From assembly GCF_019969725.1 (NCBI RefSeq), contig NZ_JAHXYW010000003.1, positions 372,001-436,000 of the forward strand: a stretch of DNA of 64,000 nucleotides, in the 5' to 3' direction. Source of the DNA: Neobacillus bataviensis (GTDB lineage: Bacteria; Bacillota; Bacilli; Bacillales_B; DSM-18226). The translations under genes were made by a program, and so were the position numbers. This document shows positions 53,098 to 60,877 of this stretch, in pieces. Within the stretch, counting starts at the first letter, position 1. Each line of letters starts with the position of its first letter. The notes below the pieces were generated by a model, which worked only from the letters and a program-made list of their open reading frames with translations, did no database searches and was not told the DNA's origin.

Positions 53098-53628
53098 TTA
53101 TGATAAAAAAATCCCTCCATAAAACAATGCGCAAACAATCACCAGTGAAGGGTGAATCTTTAGCCTGATTAAAGCGAAATAGCTAATGCATGCTAAGAGT
53201 AAAAGATGAAAAACACCACTTTTTTCAAACGCGGTTAAAAAGAATTGATAGGCCATAACGGCGAGTAAAATGGCAATAATCGGCTGTACAGATTTTGTCA
53301 TGAGTTTAATTTTAGAAGAATCCTTAAATAGATTGACGAACTTAAATAACAAAATAACAGCAAGAGCTGAAGGAAGAATAGTCGCCGCCAGCGCAATGAT
53401 GGCACCAGGAATTCCTGCCAATTGATAACCGATAAACCCTCCCATTTTAGTGGCAATAGGTCCCGGTAAAGCATTGGCGATCGCTAATATATCACCGAAT
53501 TTGGATACCGTCATCCAATTATAATGATTGACAACTTCATTCTGAATTAATGGAATCGTTGCAGGTCCGCCGCCGTATCCTAATAAATTTGCAATAAAAA
53601 ATGACCAGAAAATATGCCAATAAATCAT
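53098..53628 (-). CDS. short chromate transporter (CHR) family protein, subunit 2
   Basis: A 176-residue membrane protein with one CHR domain: LLGYGGGPATIPLIQNEVVN and ILAIANALPGPIATKMGGFIG. Short CHR proteins work in pairs with opposite membrane topology. Its start overlaps the stop of the partner by ATGA. Chromate efflux is the textbook role; in this catabolic cluster another anion is equally possible. Confidence 0.88.
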   Translation of the reverse strand: MIYWHIFWSFFIANLLGYGGGPATIPLIQNEVVNHYNWMTVSKFGDILAIANALPGPIATKMGGFIGYQLAGIPGAIIALAATILPSALAVILLFKFVNLFKDSSKIKLMTKSVQPIIAILLAVMAYQFFLTAFEKSGVFHLLLLACISYFALIRLKIHPSLVIVCALFYGGIFLS

Positions 53629-54245
53629 GAGCTTTTTTCCTTTCTCTGTAGAAGAACATTCGTCTCAGGTGGAGCCGCTTTTTCTTTACGGTCGGCAATC
53701 AAATAAGCAGCAATCAGAAAAACGGCGATTAAAATCCCTGGATGTAAACCGAGAAATTGAACAAATACTAAAGAAACGGCTGAAAGTATCACCATTTTCG
53801 ACAATCCTAAACCTTTGCGTCCATTTTGGAAAAAACGGTAGGCCATCTCCAATAACATAAAGCCAATGACGGGCGTTACCCCCTGCACCATTCCGCTTAC
53901 AATTGGAGATTTTCTAAAGGAATAAAGCACCCCTAGCAATCCAATCATGGCAACGATGGATGGGAGAATGTGAGCAAGGATGGCAACTGTTGCGCCTAAA
54001 GACCCTTTTACCTTGTATCCGATATAAGCTGCCATTTTGGTTGCAATTGGACCCGGTAATGTATTAGCTAACGCTAAAATTTCCCCAAATTCCTCTTCTG
54101 TCATCCATTTATATTTTTGAACAGCTTCAAATTCAATCAACGGAATCGTAGAAGGACCACCTCCATATCCAGTAACACCTGTGCGTGCAAACCCTATAGT
54201 CAACTCAACATATGGTTTCAGTTGATTCTCCCCCTTTATTAACAA
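53625..54245 (-). CDS. short chromate transporter (CHR) family protein, subunit 1
   Basis: A 206-residue (or 198-residue) partner with the same signatures, GVTGYGGGPSTIPLIEFEAV and ILALANTLPGPIATKMAAYIG, and about six membrane segments. The frame opens with TTG at 54245, but the strong AAGGGGGAG sequence lies within the first codons and points to a CTG start at 54221; neither is certain. A hairpin separates it from the GlcG/HbpS-like gene upstream. Confidence 0.87.
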   Translation of the reverse strand: MLIKGENQLKPYVELTIGFARTGVTGYGGGPSTIPLIEFEAVQKYKWMTEEEFGEILALANTLPGPIATKMAAYIGYKVKGSLGATVAILAHILPSIVAMIGLLGVLYSFRKSPIVSGMVQGVTPVIGFMLLEMAYRFFQNGRKGLGLSKMVILSAVSLVFVQFLGLHPGILIAVFLIAAYLIADRKEKAAPPETNVLLQRKEKSS

Positions 54246-54261
54246 AAATCCCCGTTGATTA

Positions 54262-54305
54262 ACAGGGACCCCATTCTGTCAGTAAGACAATGAATGAGGT
54301 CCTGC
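54262..54305 (-). terminator. imperfect hairpin between GlcG/HbpS-like and CHR genes
   Basis: Long imperfect inverted repeat CAGGGACCCCATTCTGTC / GACAATGAATGAGGTCCTG. Possible partial terminator or processing site. Confidence 0.5.
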
Positions 54306-54310
54306 TTCCA

Positions 54311-54790
54311 TTATTTTTTTATATCAGCTTCAGTAATGACCTCAAGGCCCTCACTCTCCACAACCTTTTGCAGGGCTGCTAATGCAGCAGTTCCAACGGC
54401 TGTATCTTGTTCGCCGTTTCCGCCGCTGACACCAATTCCCCCGACCACTTCACCATTTACCACAATCGGAAAGCCCCCAACAAAGATGGCAAATTTGCCA
54501 GGAAGCATTTGATTTATCCCAAATGCTTCGTTTCCAGGGAGTGCAGGACCATTTGGTTCTTTGTTAAATAAATGGGTAGAGCGTTTATGGCCAGAAGCCG
54601 TGTAAGCTTTCGCAATCGCGATTTCTGGACCAGTGATGCGTGCGCCATTCATGCGTTCCAGCGCAATCAAGTTCCCTCCATCATCCACAATGGCGATGGT
54701 TTCAAGCACATTGATTTCTTCTGATTTTTTCTTAGCCGCCTCAATCATGATTTTTGCTTCTTCTAATTCTAATTTTAAAGCTGTTTTCAT
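54311..54790 (-). CDS. GlcG/HbpS-family (DUF336) haem-degrading-like protein
   Basis: A 159-residue GlcG/HbpS protein: IAIVDDGGNLIALERMNGAR, IAIAKAYTASGHKRST, GKFAIFVGGFPIVVNGEVVG and GIGVSGGNGEQDTAVG. Members bind haem or cobalamin, or accompany oxidative catabolic operons without known chemistry. It starts 14 bp after the aldehyde dehydrogenase stop, so the two are co-transcribed. Confidence 0.88.
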   Translation of the reverse strand: MKTALKLELEEAKIMIEAAKKKSEEINVLETIAIVDDGGNLIALERMNGARITGPEIAIAKAYTASGHKRSTHLFNKEPNGPALPGNEAFGINQMLPGKFAIFVGGFPIVVNGEVVGGIGVSGGNGEQDTAVGTAALAALQKVVESEGLEVITEADIKK

Positions 54791-54804
54791 GGATGAATCT
54801 CTCC

Positions 54805-56268
54805 TTAATAGCCAATATAGACTGTTTTTAATTGGGTAAAGAACTCTAAGCCGACTCTTCCAGATTCACGGAAGGTGGAAGTGCTTGATTTTTTCAGACC
54901 GCCAAAAGGTGCGTTCATTAAGTTGCCTGTTGTCGTACGGTTCACCTTAACCGTTCCTGCCTGAATATCCTTAGTAAATTGGTTAGCAACTTTTAAATTA
55001 TTGGTGACGATGGAAGCAGATAAACCATACTCAACATCATTCGCAATGGAGATGGCTTCTTCATATGTATCTACTTCTATCACAGCAATAACAGGACCAA
55101 AAATTTCTTCTTTGGCAATCCGTGAATTTGGATTTACATTGGTAAAGATTGCAGGCTGTATATAGTATCCTTTTTGGTACTCACCTTCTGTTAAGGCATT
55201 TCCGCCAAATGCCAATGTGGCACCATCTTCTTTACCATATTGAATATACTTTAAAACATTATTGAACTGTTTCTCATTGGCAAGTGGACCAATTTTTACG
55301 CCTTTTTCAAATCCATTCCCAATTTTAAGAGCGCTGGTTTTTTCTATTAGCTTTTGAACAAATGCCTCTTTCACTTCTTTTAAAACGATCACACGGCTTG
55401 TTCCCGTGCACGCTTGCCCGGTTAAGGAAAAGCCTCCGTTTACAGTCAAGCTTGCGGCCAAATCAAGGTCTGCATCCTCCATAACGATGAGCGGATTCTT
55501 GCCCCCAAGCTCCATTTGGGTACGGGTTGTAAAAGATGCTTTTCGATGAATATCTTCCCCGGCACTAGTAGATCCTGTAAAAGTGACTGCCCTTACAGCC
55601 GAATGAGTTACCAATAAATCGCCCACATCGGAAGCTTTTCCTGTTACAAAGTTAATGACGCCTTTTGGAATCCCTGCTTGATATAGGGCCTCTACTAACC
55701 GGAGTGCAATTAGTGGTGTATCTGACGAAGGTTTGAAAACCACGGTATTTCCAGTTATTAAAGCAGGTGCTATTTTTCTGGCTGGAATCGAAAGGGGAAA
55801 ATTCCAAGGAGTTATGACACTCACCACTCCAAGCGGCTCTCTTTCCGTCGATACCTTCATATTTGGATCATCATTAGGGAAAGTTTCACCTGTAAAAGTC
55901 TGCCCTTCCACTGCATAAAACCGGAGCGTTTGCGCCGAGCGAAGGACCTCATTTTTAGCATCATCAATGTGTTTTCCTTCTTCGCGTGTTAACTCTTCAG
56001 CTAACTTAGCGGCATTTTGTTCGAGAATGCTGGCAGCCTGATTTAAAATCGCTGCACGTTTAGATGGTGCTGTTTGGGACCATGCCGGAAAGGCTTTTTG
56101 CGCCGCCTCAATCGCCAAGCGGACATCTTGTTCATTTGAAGCTTGGAATACCCCCACAATTTCTTCCTTATTAGCGGGGTTTACACTATAAAACGTCTTA
56201 TGGTTAACAGATTCCTGCCACTCGCCATCTATTAAATTATTGAATGTTTCTACTTTAGTTGTTAACAC
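54805..56268 (-). CDS. NAD(P)-dependent aldehyde dehydrogenase (aromatic-aldehyde type)
   Basis: An ALDH of ~487 residues: VSVITPWNFPLSIPARKIAP, the Glu motif MELGGKNPLIVMEDADLD, catalytic Cys in FSLTGQACTGTSRVIV, EEIFGPVIAVIEV and MNAPFGGLKKSSTSTFRESG. The GTG at 56268 behind GGTGATAAAT is favoured; ATG codons at 56283/56280 are alternatives, and 56307 falls inside the preceding terminator. The pattern resembles benzaldehyde, vanillin or ketoglutarate-semialdehyde dehydrogenases. It oxidises an aldehyde whose identity depends on the unknown pathway of this cluster. Confidence 0.87.
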   Translation of the reverse strand: MLTTKVETFNNLIDGEWQESVNHKTFYSVNPANKEEIVGVFQASNEQDVRLAIEAAQKAFPAWSQTAPSKRAAILNQAASILEQNAAKLAEELTREEGKHIDDAKNEVLRSAQTLRFYAVEGQTFTGETFPNDDPNMKVSTEREPLGVVSVITPWNFPLSIPARKIAPALITGNTVVFKPSSDTPLIALRLVEALYQAGIPKGVINFVTGKASDVGDLLVTHSAVRAVTFTGSTSAGEDIHRKASFTTRTQMELGGKNPLIVMEDADLDLAASLTVNGGFSLTGQACTGTSRVIVLKEVKEAFVQKLIEKTSALKIGNGFEKGVKIGPLANEKQFNNVLKYIQYGKEDGATLAFGGNALTEGEYQKGYYIQPAIFTNVNPNSRIAKEEIFGPVIAVIEVDTYEEAISIANDVEYGLSASIVTNNLKVANQFTKDIQAGTVKVNRTTTGNLMNAPFGGLKKSSTSTFRESGRVGLEFFTQLKTVYIGY

Positions 56269-56292
56269 ATTTATCACCATCATTTCTTTATA

Positions 56293-56344
56293 AAAAATAG
56301 CCGCCATTTAAACCTTAAACTGCAAGATTAAATAGGGCGGCTTG
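56293..56344 (-). terminator. terminator downstream of the PqqC-like oxidase gene
   Basis: Stem AGCCGCCCTATTTAA / TTTAAATGGCGGCT with a T run on the minus strand; marks the end of the oxidase transcript before the ALDH gene. Confidence 0.7.
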
Positions 56345-56405
56345 TAATGGAAGCGGATTCAAAAAATGGCCTTTGAATCCGTAATATTATTAACTAGCTT
56401 TTAGA

Positions 56406-57137
56406 TTATTTCGCTTCTACCAAAGCTCCCAAATCCTGCTCTAAGTACTCTCTCCATAATCCATCCATATACATGCGGCGCATTTTTGCTCCTGTTCTAA
56501 CTACTTCTAGGCAGCGTTGCTGTAATTCTGGAGTATCGGCATGATCAAGAACGATTTTGTAACCACGCTCACCATGGATTTCATCAGAAACGATGTGTAA
56601 ATCGAAGAATTCAATTTCTTCATCCGTAAATCCATATTGTTCACGTAATGCAGGAGTTTGCTTCCGATAAATGTCAGGTACTTGAGATTCTAATCCTACT
56701 ACTAAAGCAGCTGTTGCAACTACAAAATTTTCACGAGCAGCAACCGCGAAACACCAGCTTTGAAGCCCAAGTGTAGTTGGAGCCATATTTTGTGGATTAA
56801 TCACTCGTTCACGCGTTGTGCCACAAGCTTCGGCAAAACGAATCAGCAAATCAGTATGGCGGTCAGCAGCGATTTCTTCTTCATACATATTTTGCAATGT
56901 GAAATCCTTTGCCGCTTCAAATTTTGGATCGGTTGGAGTATTGTGATAGATATACGCCAGGTAATCTGCGAAAGGTCCAACATAGTGGTAGTGGTTTTCA
57001 GCCCATCTAGCAAAGTGTTTTCTTTCTAATTTTCCTTCAGCCCATGCTAATGTAAAAGGAGCCTTTTGGCTATGATTTCCTTTAATAGCTTCTTCCAGTT
57101 GTTTGCGAAATTCGTCTTTTGAAAGTAATTCTGTCAA
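56406..57137 (-). CDS. haem-oxygenase-like presumptive diiron oxidase (PqqC/TenA-like)
   Basis: A 243-residue all-helical protein of the PqqC/CADD/TenA-like superfamily. Putative metal ligands are in NMYEEEIAADRHTDLL and in FDLHIVSDEIHGERG, which carries the H-x3-D-x2-H spacing of haem-oxygenase-like diiron oxidases. The TTG at 57137 is chosen because GAGGAGGAGATTACA precedes it; the longer frame lies over two GTATAC operators. With two 2Fe-2S ferredoxins in the same regulon it is probably an O2-using oxidase or oxygenase. Substrate unknown; a TenA-like aminohydrolase is a less likely reading because of the His/Asp pattern. Confidence 0.78.
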   Translation of the reverse strand: MTELLSKDEFRKQLEEAIKGNHSQKAPFTLAWAEGKLERKHFARWAENHYHYVGPFADYLAYIYHNTPTDPKFEAAKDFTLQNMYEEEIAADRHTDLLIRFAEACGTTRERVINPQNMAPTTLGLQSWCFAVAARENFVVATAALVVGLESQVPDIYRKQTPALREQYGFTDEEIEFFDLHIVSDEIHGERGYKIVLDHADTPELQQRCLEVVRTGAKMRRMYMDGLWREYLEQDLGALVEAK

Positions 57138-57192
57138 TGTAATCTCCTCCTCAATATTTATGTAGCTGACCAAGTCCAACTTGGCATTTGAT

Positions 57193-57280
57193 ATTTTGTA
57201 TACCAAATGAGTTTAAAAATAAAAGATTGTCAGATATTATCTAGCATTCTTTCGGTTTTTTTCTTATTTGGTATACCTTG
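57193..57280. promoter_or_regulatory. two GTATAC-type operators upstream of the oxidase
   Basis: TTTTGTATACCAAAT (core 57198-57203) and ATTTGGTATACCTT (core 57271-57276), spaced 73 bp apart, upstream of the TTG start at 57137. Confidence 0.65.
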
Positions 57281-57372
57281 ATTAAATAGTAACCTATTTA
57301 TTTTCGTTTGTAAATATAATTTTTAGAATTTTTAAAAGATTATTATAATCTGATAATTAGTTGGTGACTGAT

Positions 57373-58143
57373 CTAAAAAGGCGTTTCTACTTCTATCTTT
57401 AATAATTTGTATAGCTCTTTAGATAGGTTCTCCAATGATTCTTCGACAATTTCCCGGCCAATTTCCCAGCTGGCTTTTGTCGCATCACCGATACAGCCAT
57501 TTTGGGTCATTTCCTCATAATAATAAAATCCTTGGATGGCATTACCCGGTCTAAGCTGCTTCCATCTTCCCTCTTCCTGAATATCCCCTTTTTCTAGTAG
57601 TTCAGGCCGGACAATCTCTGGAGCCAGATATAAGGCTTCGGAAACCTCTCGCTCACAGCTGTGGCCAAACAAATTGGAAGTAACAAAATTCTTTATCGAT
57701 TGTTTAGCGGATGCTGTTGTTTTTGCATAATAAATTTCAACTTCTAGTTCTTTAGTTAAGGTCATCGATGCCACATTTAGTGTAGATTGGTTGCCGCCGT
57801 GTGAATTTAATAATAAAAACTTCTCAATTCCATGATGTTTTAATGAGGAGATCATATCATTTAAAATTGCTATTAAGGTATTGGGCTGCAAAGATATAGT
57901 CCCTGGAAAATTTAAATGATGCTGGGATACACCCATATTTATGGTTGGAGTGACGATGCAAAAGGGAAACATTTTCTCTCCGAGCTTTTTAGCCATTCTA
58001 TCCGCTAAAACGGCATCACAGCTTTCGGCCATATGCGGACCATGTTGTTCATGAGCGCCGATTGGTATAATGGCAAACTTTACGGTTTTTAATGCTTCTT
58101 TTACCTCTTTCCAAGTCATCCTGGTTAGGTCGTAACAATCCAT
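57373..58143 (-). CDS. creatininase-family amidohydrolase
   Basis: A 256-residue creatininase-fold metalloenzyme: metal ligands in IIPIGAHEQHGPHMAESCDA, then FLLLNSHGGNQSTLNVA and GHSCEREVSEALYLAPEIV with the ligand Glu. The family hydrolyses cyclic amides or formamides (creatinine, FAPy-type pyrimidines, mycofactocin peptide). Monocistronic or with the ferredoxin upstream; a GTATAC operator lies 34 bp before the ATG. Substrate unknown. Confidence 0.87.
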   Translation of the reverse strand: MDCYDLTRMTWKEVKEALKTVKFAIIPIGAHEQHGPHMAESCDAVLADRMAKKLGEKMFPFCIVTPTINMGVSQHHLNFPGTISLQPNTLIAILNDMISSLKHHGIEKFLLLNSHGGNQSTLNVASMTLTKELEVEIYYAKTTASAKQSIKNFVTSNLFGHSCEREVSEALYLAPEIVRPELLEKGDIQEEGRWKQLRPGNAIQGFYYYEEMTQNGCIGDATKASWEIGREIVEESLENLSKELYKLLKIEVETPF

Positions 58144-58173
58144 TAAAAATCACCTGCAATTATTTTTTTGTAT

Positions 58174-58187
58174 ATTGTATACCTAAA
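58174..58187. promoter_or_regulatory. GTATAC-type operator (creatininase)
   Basis: ATTGTATACCTAAA, core 58177-58182, 34 bp upstream of the creatininase start; reverse complement fits ATTTGGTATACAAT with two changes. Confidence 0.6.
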
Positions 58188-58202
58188 AAATTAAATAGAA
58201 AA

Positions 58203-58535
58203 TTATTTTACTTGGATAGTCGATTGTTTCTTCGGAACTGAAATCGCAATATTTTCTTGAGAGATTTCAATATCATGCTGAATCGTCAGCTGACAAGTCA
58301 AACGGTATCCTTCATTTACCTTATCTCCCAGCATTTTCTCTTCCTTCCAGTTCGGTGGCGATAAGTCTTCTGCACCCTCGATCACAACGCACGTGCATTT
58401 TGTACAGCGCCCCATCCCACAGCCGTACTTTAACTTTGGTAATTGGCGTGTGGCTGCTAGCACTACTAAGTTGGCATTCTCTTTCACTTCTTGTTCAACG
58501 GTTGTTCCATCAACATGGAGGATCACTTTTGGCAT
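58203..58535 (-). CDS. 2Fe-2S ferredoxin
   Basis: A 110-residue ferredoxin with ligands in YGCGMGRCTKCTCVV (C-x5-C-x2-C) and the last Cys in YRLTCQLTI. It begins PKVILHVDGTTVEQEV and lacks a reductase domain. It shares a divergent, operator-bearing region with the unknown gene at 58730 and precedes the creatininase gene by 59 bp. Likely electron donor to the PqqC-like oxidase; that partnership is inference. Confidence 0.9.
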   Translation of the reverse strand: MPKVILHVDGTTVEQEVKENANLVVLAATRQLPKLKYGCGMGRCTKCTCVVIEGAEDLSPPNWKEEKMLGDKVNEGYRLTCQLTIQHDIEISQENIAISVPKKQSTIQVK

Positions 58536-58580
58536 AAAACTTCCCCTTCCCGTTTATTCTAAAAATTTTGACTCTTTTCT

Positions 58581-58704
58581 GAAGTATACAATCTTTTGAT
58601 TTGAGAAGCAAACTAGTTTTTTAATTATTTTAATATTTAGAATATACTGTTGAATATTTTATCAACATCAGATAAAATACAAATAAGTAGTTTGGTATAC
58701 AATG
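58581..58704. promoter_or_regulatory. two GTATAC-type operators in a divergent promoter region
   Basis: GAAGTATACAATC (core 58584-58589) near the ferredoxin start and TTTGGTATACAAT (core 58695-58700) near the 58730 start. Together they can control both divergent genes. Confidence 0.65.
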
Positions 58705-58729
58705 TTCAATTAAAAAAGGAGTGTTCAAA

Positions 58730-59065
58730 TTGGGAAAATTTATTGTGCTAACGAATAAAGAATCCTTTCAAACAATTTTAGAAAACGATGGTCTAGAGCC
58801 AGTTGAAACGTATCACTTCTATTTCTTTAATCAATTACGGGCTAAATATACGATTGCGAAGGTTCTTGATGAAAGCGCTAAAATCCAATTATTTGAAAAA
58901 TTTGAAGGAAAAGAATATGTCAATCATATCGCAGTAAAGTTTTTTGAGAGGTTTGAAACAATCGAAGCGGCACGTGAGGAATTAAATGAGATCGTGAAAG
59001 CATCTGGAAACAGTGAGGATTCGGTTAATTCCAAACTGGTCAAATCCGATGAAGTTGCGGTATAA
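58730..59065 (+). CDS. hypothetical protein of the GTATAC regulon
   Basis: A 111-residue protein of unknown family (GKFIVLTNKESFQTILENDG; PVETYHFYFFNQLRAKYTIA; YVNHIAVKFFERFETIEAAR). No signal peptide or membrane segment; the middle is rich in Phe/Tyr and resembles a small ferredoxin-like alpha/beta fold. The TTG at 58730 lies eight bases after AAAGGAG and is preferred over GTG at 58721, which would abut it. It is divergent from the ferredoxin, shares its operators and has its own terminator. Confidence 0.7.
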   Translation: MGKFIVLTNKESFQTILENDGLEPVETYHFYFFNQLRAKYTIAKVLDESAKIQLFEKFEGKEYVNHIAVKFFERFETIEAAREELNEIVKASGNSEDSVNSKLVKSDEVAV

Positions 59066-59094
59066 ATTTCTAACATGACGCTTCATGTACAAGT

Positions 59095-59125
59095 CCGGAG
59101 AGAATATGACATCTCTCCGGTTTTT
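59095..59125 (+). terminator. terminator of the 58730 gene
   Basis: Perfect stem CCGGAGAGA / TCTCTCCGG followed by TTTTTAT. Confidence 0.8.
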
Positions 59126-59142
59126 ATATTAAAGCAGAAAAA

Positions 59143-59170
59143 AACCGCCACAATAGAGCGACGGATTTTT
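59143..59170 (-). terminator. terminator of the 28-residue gene
   Basis: In minus-strand RNA CCGUCGC pairs with GUGGCGG using two G-U pairs, followed by a run of seven U. Strand-specific. Confidence 0.6.
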
Positions 59171-59180
59171 CAATAACTCG

Positions 59181-59267
59181 TTAAAACTTAAGTATTTTTC
59201 TTAGTGAAGCTAATTTTTTCTCAGCTTTTTCAGCAGATTTTTTAGAGTTAAATAGAATGTTTAACAT
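59181..59267 (-). CDS. 28-residue basic small protein
   Basis: A short open frame that is easy to miss: ATG at 59267 behind AGGGGGG at six-base spacing, 28 codons, TAA at 59181-59183, then a terminator. The product begins MLNILFNSKKSAEKAEKK and ends in a Lys/Leu-rich stretch, predicting one basic amphipathic helix. It is divergent from the permease gene and shares its two GTATAC operators. Function unknown; a small regulator or subunit of the transporter or oxidase is possible. Confidence 0.6.
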   Translation of the reverse strand: MLNILFNSKKSAEKAEKKLASLRKILKF

Positions 59268-59339
59268 GTTAATCCCCCCTAATTTATATGTTATTTATTA
59301 ATTTCATTTTATAATGCAGCGAAAAAAATTACAACAATA

Positions 59340-59422
59340 TTGTATACCAAATACCAAATTTAAAATAAAATATGGCTAAATTGTGTCTATTTTAAACCTA
59401 TTTTTAATTTTTGGTATACCGT
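59340..59422. promoter_or_regulatory. two GTATAC-type operators between the small gene and the permease
   Basis: TTGTATACCAAAT (core 59342-59347) and TTTGGTATACCGT (core 59414-59419), 72 bp apart, almost the same spacing as the pair upstream of the oxidase. Confidence 0.65.
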
Positions 59423-59443
59423 ATTTTGAGTAAGGGTGTTGAT

Positions 59444-60826
59444 ATGCTAAGATTTATGTTTTTTTTAGTAATTTTATTGTATTTACTCTCCGTGCTTTTC
59501 CCACAGCTGGATATTGGGGTTGTCTTATCCGTATTAAGTCTTATCATCGTTCTTTGTACGCTATTCCAAGCAAAACGATTTGTTCAAATATTAGGGAGTA
59601 CCTTTTTAATCCTGGGTTTGATCTTATTATGGACAAGCGGTGCCGGATGGCAGGAATATATCCTATCCTTTGGTCCCATGCTTGACTTGCTGACGATGTT
59701 TACCTTAGTACCAATCTTAGGGATCCCCATTAAACTTGGCGGTTACAGCGGCGGTATTCAAACGATGATTCAAAAGAAGGTAAAAACATCTGGACAGCTT
59801 TATATGATTACTTCCGGTTTTTCATACTTTTTTAGTATTTTTATGAATCTTGCAACTTTGCCGATGACTTATTACTCGATTCGGCCATCATTAGATGTCA
59901 TACCTGTACAAAGTAAAGAACGGTTTATGAGCCGCGCGATTACCCGGGGGTTTGCCATGCCGTTACTTTGGGCCCCCGTAACCCCCATTGTCGGGATTGT
60001 TATTACAATGACGGGAGTCAGCTGGGTTTCGATTCTTCCTTATGTGATTCCTCTTAGTATTGTAGGGATGGGAATGGATTGGTACCTGGGGGCGCGCAAA
60101 TCAAAAGTAATGATCAAAACCCAGAAAAACCTCTCTGTCCAAGAAACAGCCGCCGCCTTAGTACCAAGGCAAATCGACCGTTCACGAAGGGTCTTTCAAA
60201 TATTACTGGCAATCGTTATATTTAATCTCGTTATTTCATTAATAGAAAAAAAGTTTCCTTATCCCTTCTTAACACTCGTTTCTTTAATGGTTATCCCCTT
60301 TTCCCTTACATGGTCTTTATGCTTAAAGCAAGGAAAAGAGTTTGGTGCCCATTTATTAAATCATTTTCAATCGTTTTCAGTCGGTATGAAGGATCAATTT
60401 TTTATTTATTTATCAGCTGGCTTTTTTATCTCGACCATCAATGTTTCTCATACAAATGAATGGTTGGACCGCTTGGTAATTCAGTTTATTCATGTGGCGG
60501 GTGTAGAAATCTTTTTGATTTTGCTGCCACTAATTCCTTTAGGTTTTGCTTTTCTCGGACTACATCCTGCTGTGTCCCTTGCATTAATGACCGAAGGACT
60601 CAATCCTGCGGTAATCGGTATCTCACCGCATATATTAACTGTTGCCATGTTAGCGGGTGCGGTTTCATCCTTTCTTGTGGGACCGTATAATGCCACACTA
60701 GGGCTCATGTCCAATATTGTGAACGAAAGTTCCTATAAGGTATCAAATTGGAATTTATCCTTTGCCGGCCTTTATATCGGCTGTGTGATGGTGTACCTAT
60801 TTGTCTTACAATTATTCTTTTCTTGA
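59444..60826 (+). CDS. multi-spanning permease, ion-transporter-like
   Basis: A 460-residue membrane protein with about 11-12 hydrophobic segments. Notable loops are LGIPIKLGGYSGGIQTMIQK, NLATLPMTYYSIRPSLDVIP, MPLLWAPVTPIVGIVITMTG and LAGAVSSFLVGPYNATLGLM. The overall plan resembles ion-transporter superfamily permeases, but I cannot name a family. AAGGGTGTTGAT precedes the ATG at 59444; an upstream TTG at 59411 would overlap an operator. The flanking operators put it in the GTATAC regulon, presumably importing the pathway substrate. Confidence 0.8.
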   Translation: MLRFMFFLVILLYLLSVLFPQLDIGVVLSVLSLIIVLCTLFQAKRFVQILGSTFLILGLILLWTSGAGWQEYILSFGPMLDLLTMFTLVPILGIPIKLGGYSGGIQTMIQKKVKTSGQLYMITSGFSYFFSIFMNLATLPMTYYSIRPSLDVIPVQSKERFMSRAITRGFAMPLLWAPVTPIVGIVITMTGVSWVSILPYVIPLSIVGMGMDWYLGARKSKVMIKTQKNLSVQETAAALVPRQIDRSRRVFQILLAIVIFNLVISLIEKKFPYPFLTLVSLMVIPFSLTWSLCLKQGKEFGAHLLNHFQSFSVGMKDQFFIYLSAGFFISTINVSHTNEWLDRLVIQFIHVAGVEIFLILLPLIPLGFAFLGLHPAVSLALMTEGLNPAVIGISPHILTVAMLAGAVSSFLVGPYNATLGLMSNIVNESSYKVSNWNLSFAGLYIGCVMVYLFVLQLFFS

Positions 60827-60839
60827 ATGATCAAAAATA

Positions 60840-60877
60840 AGAAAGGAGGAGTCAATCTGGATTGACTCCTCCTTTCT
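60840..60877. terminator. perfect 18-bp bidirectional terminator
   Basis: Arms 60840-60857 and 60860-60877 (AGAAAGGAGGAGTCAATC and its complement) with a two-base loop, between convergent genes; it overlaps the stop codon of the minus-strand gene. Confidence 0.8.

Noticed and set aside
53098..54245. Chromate-resistance locus
   Set aside because: The pair is CHR-family, but no chrB-type regulator or metal-resistance gene is nearby; a catabolic-cluster anion role is equally likely, so only the family is stated.
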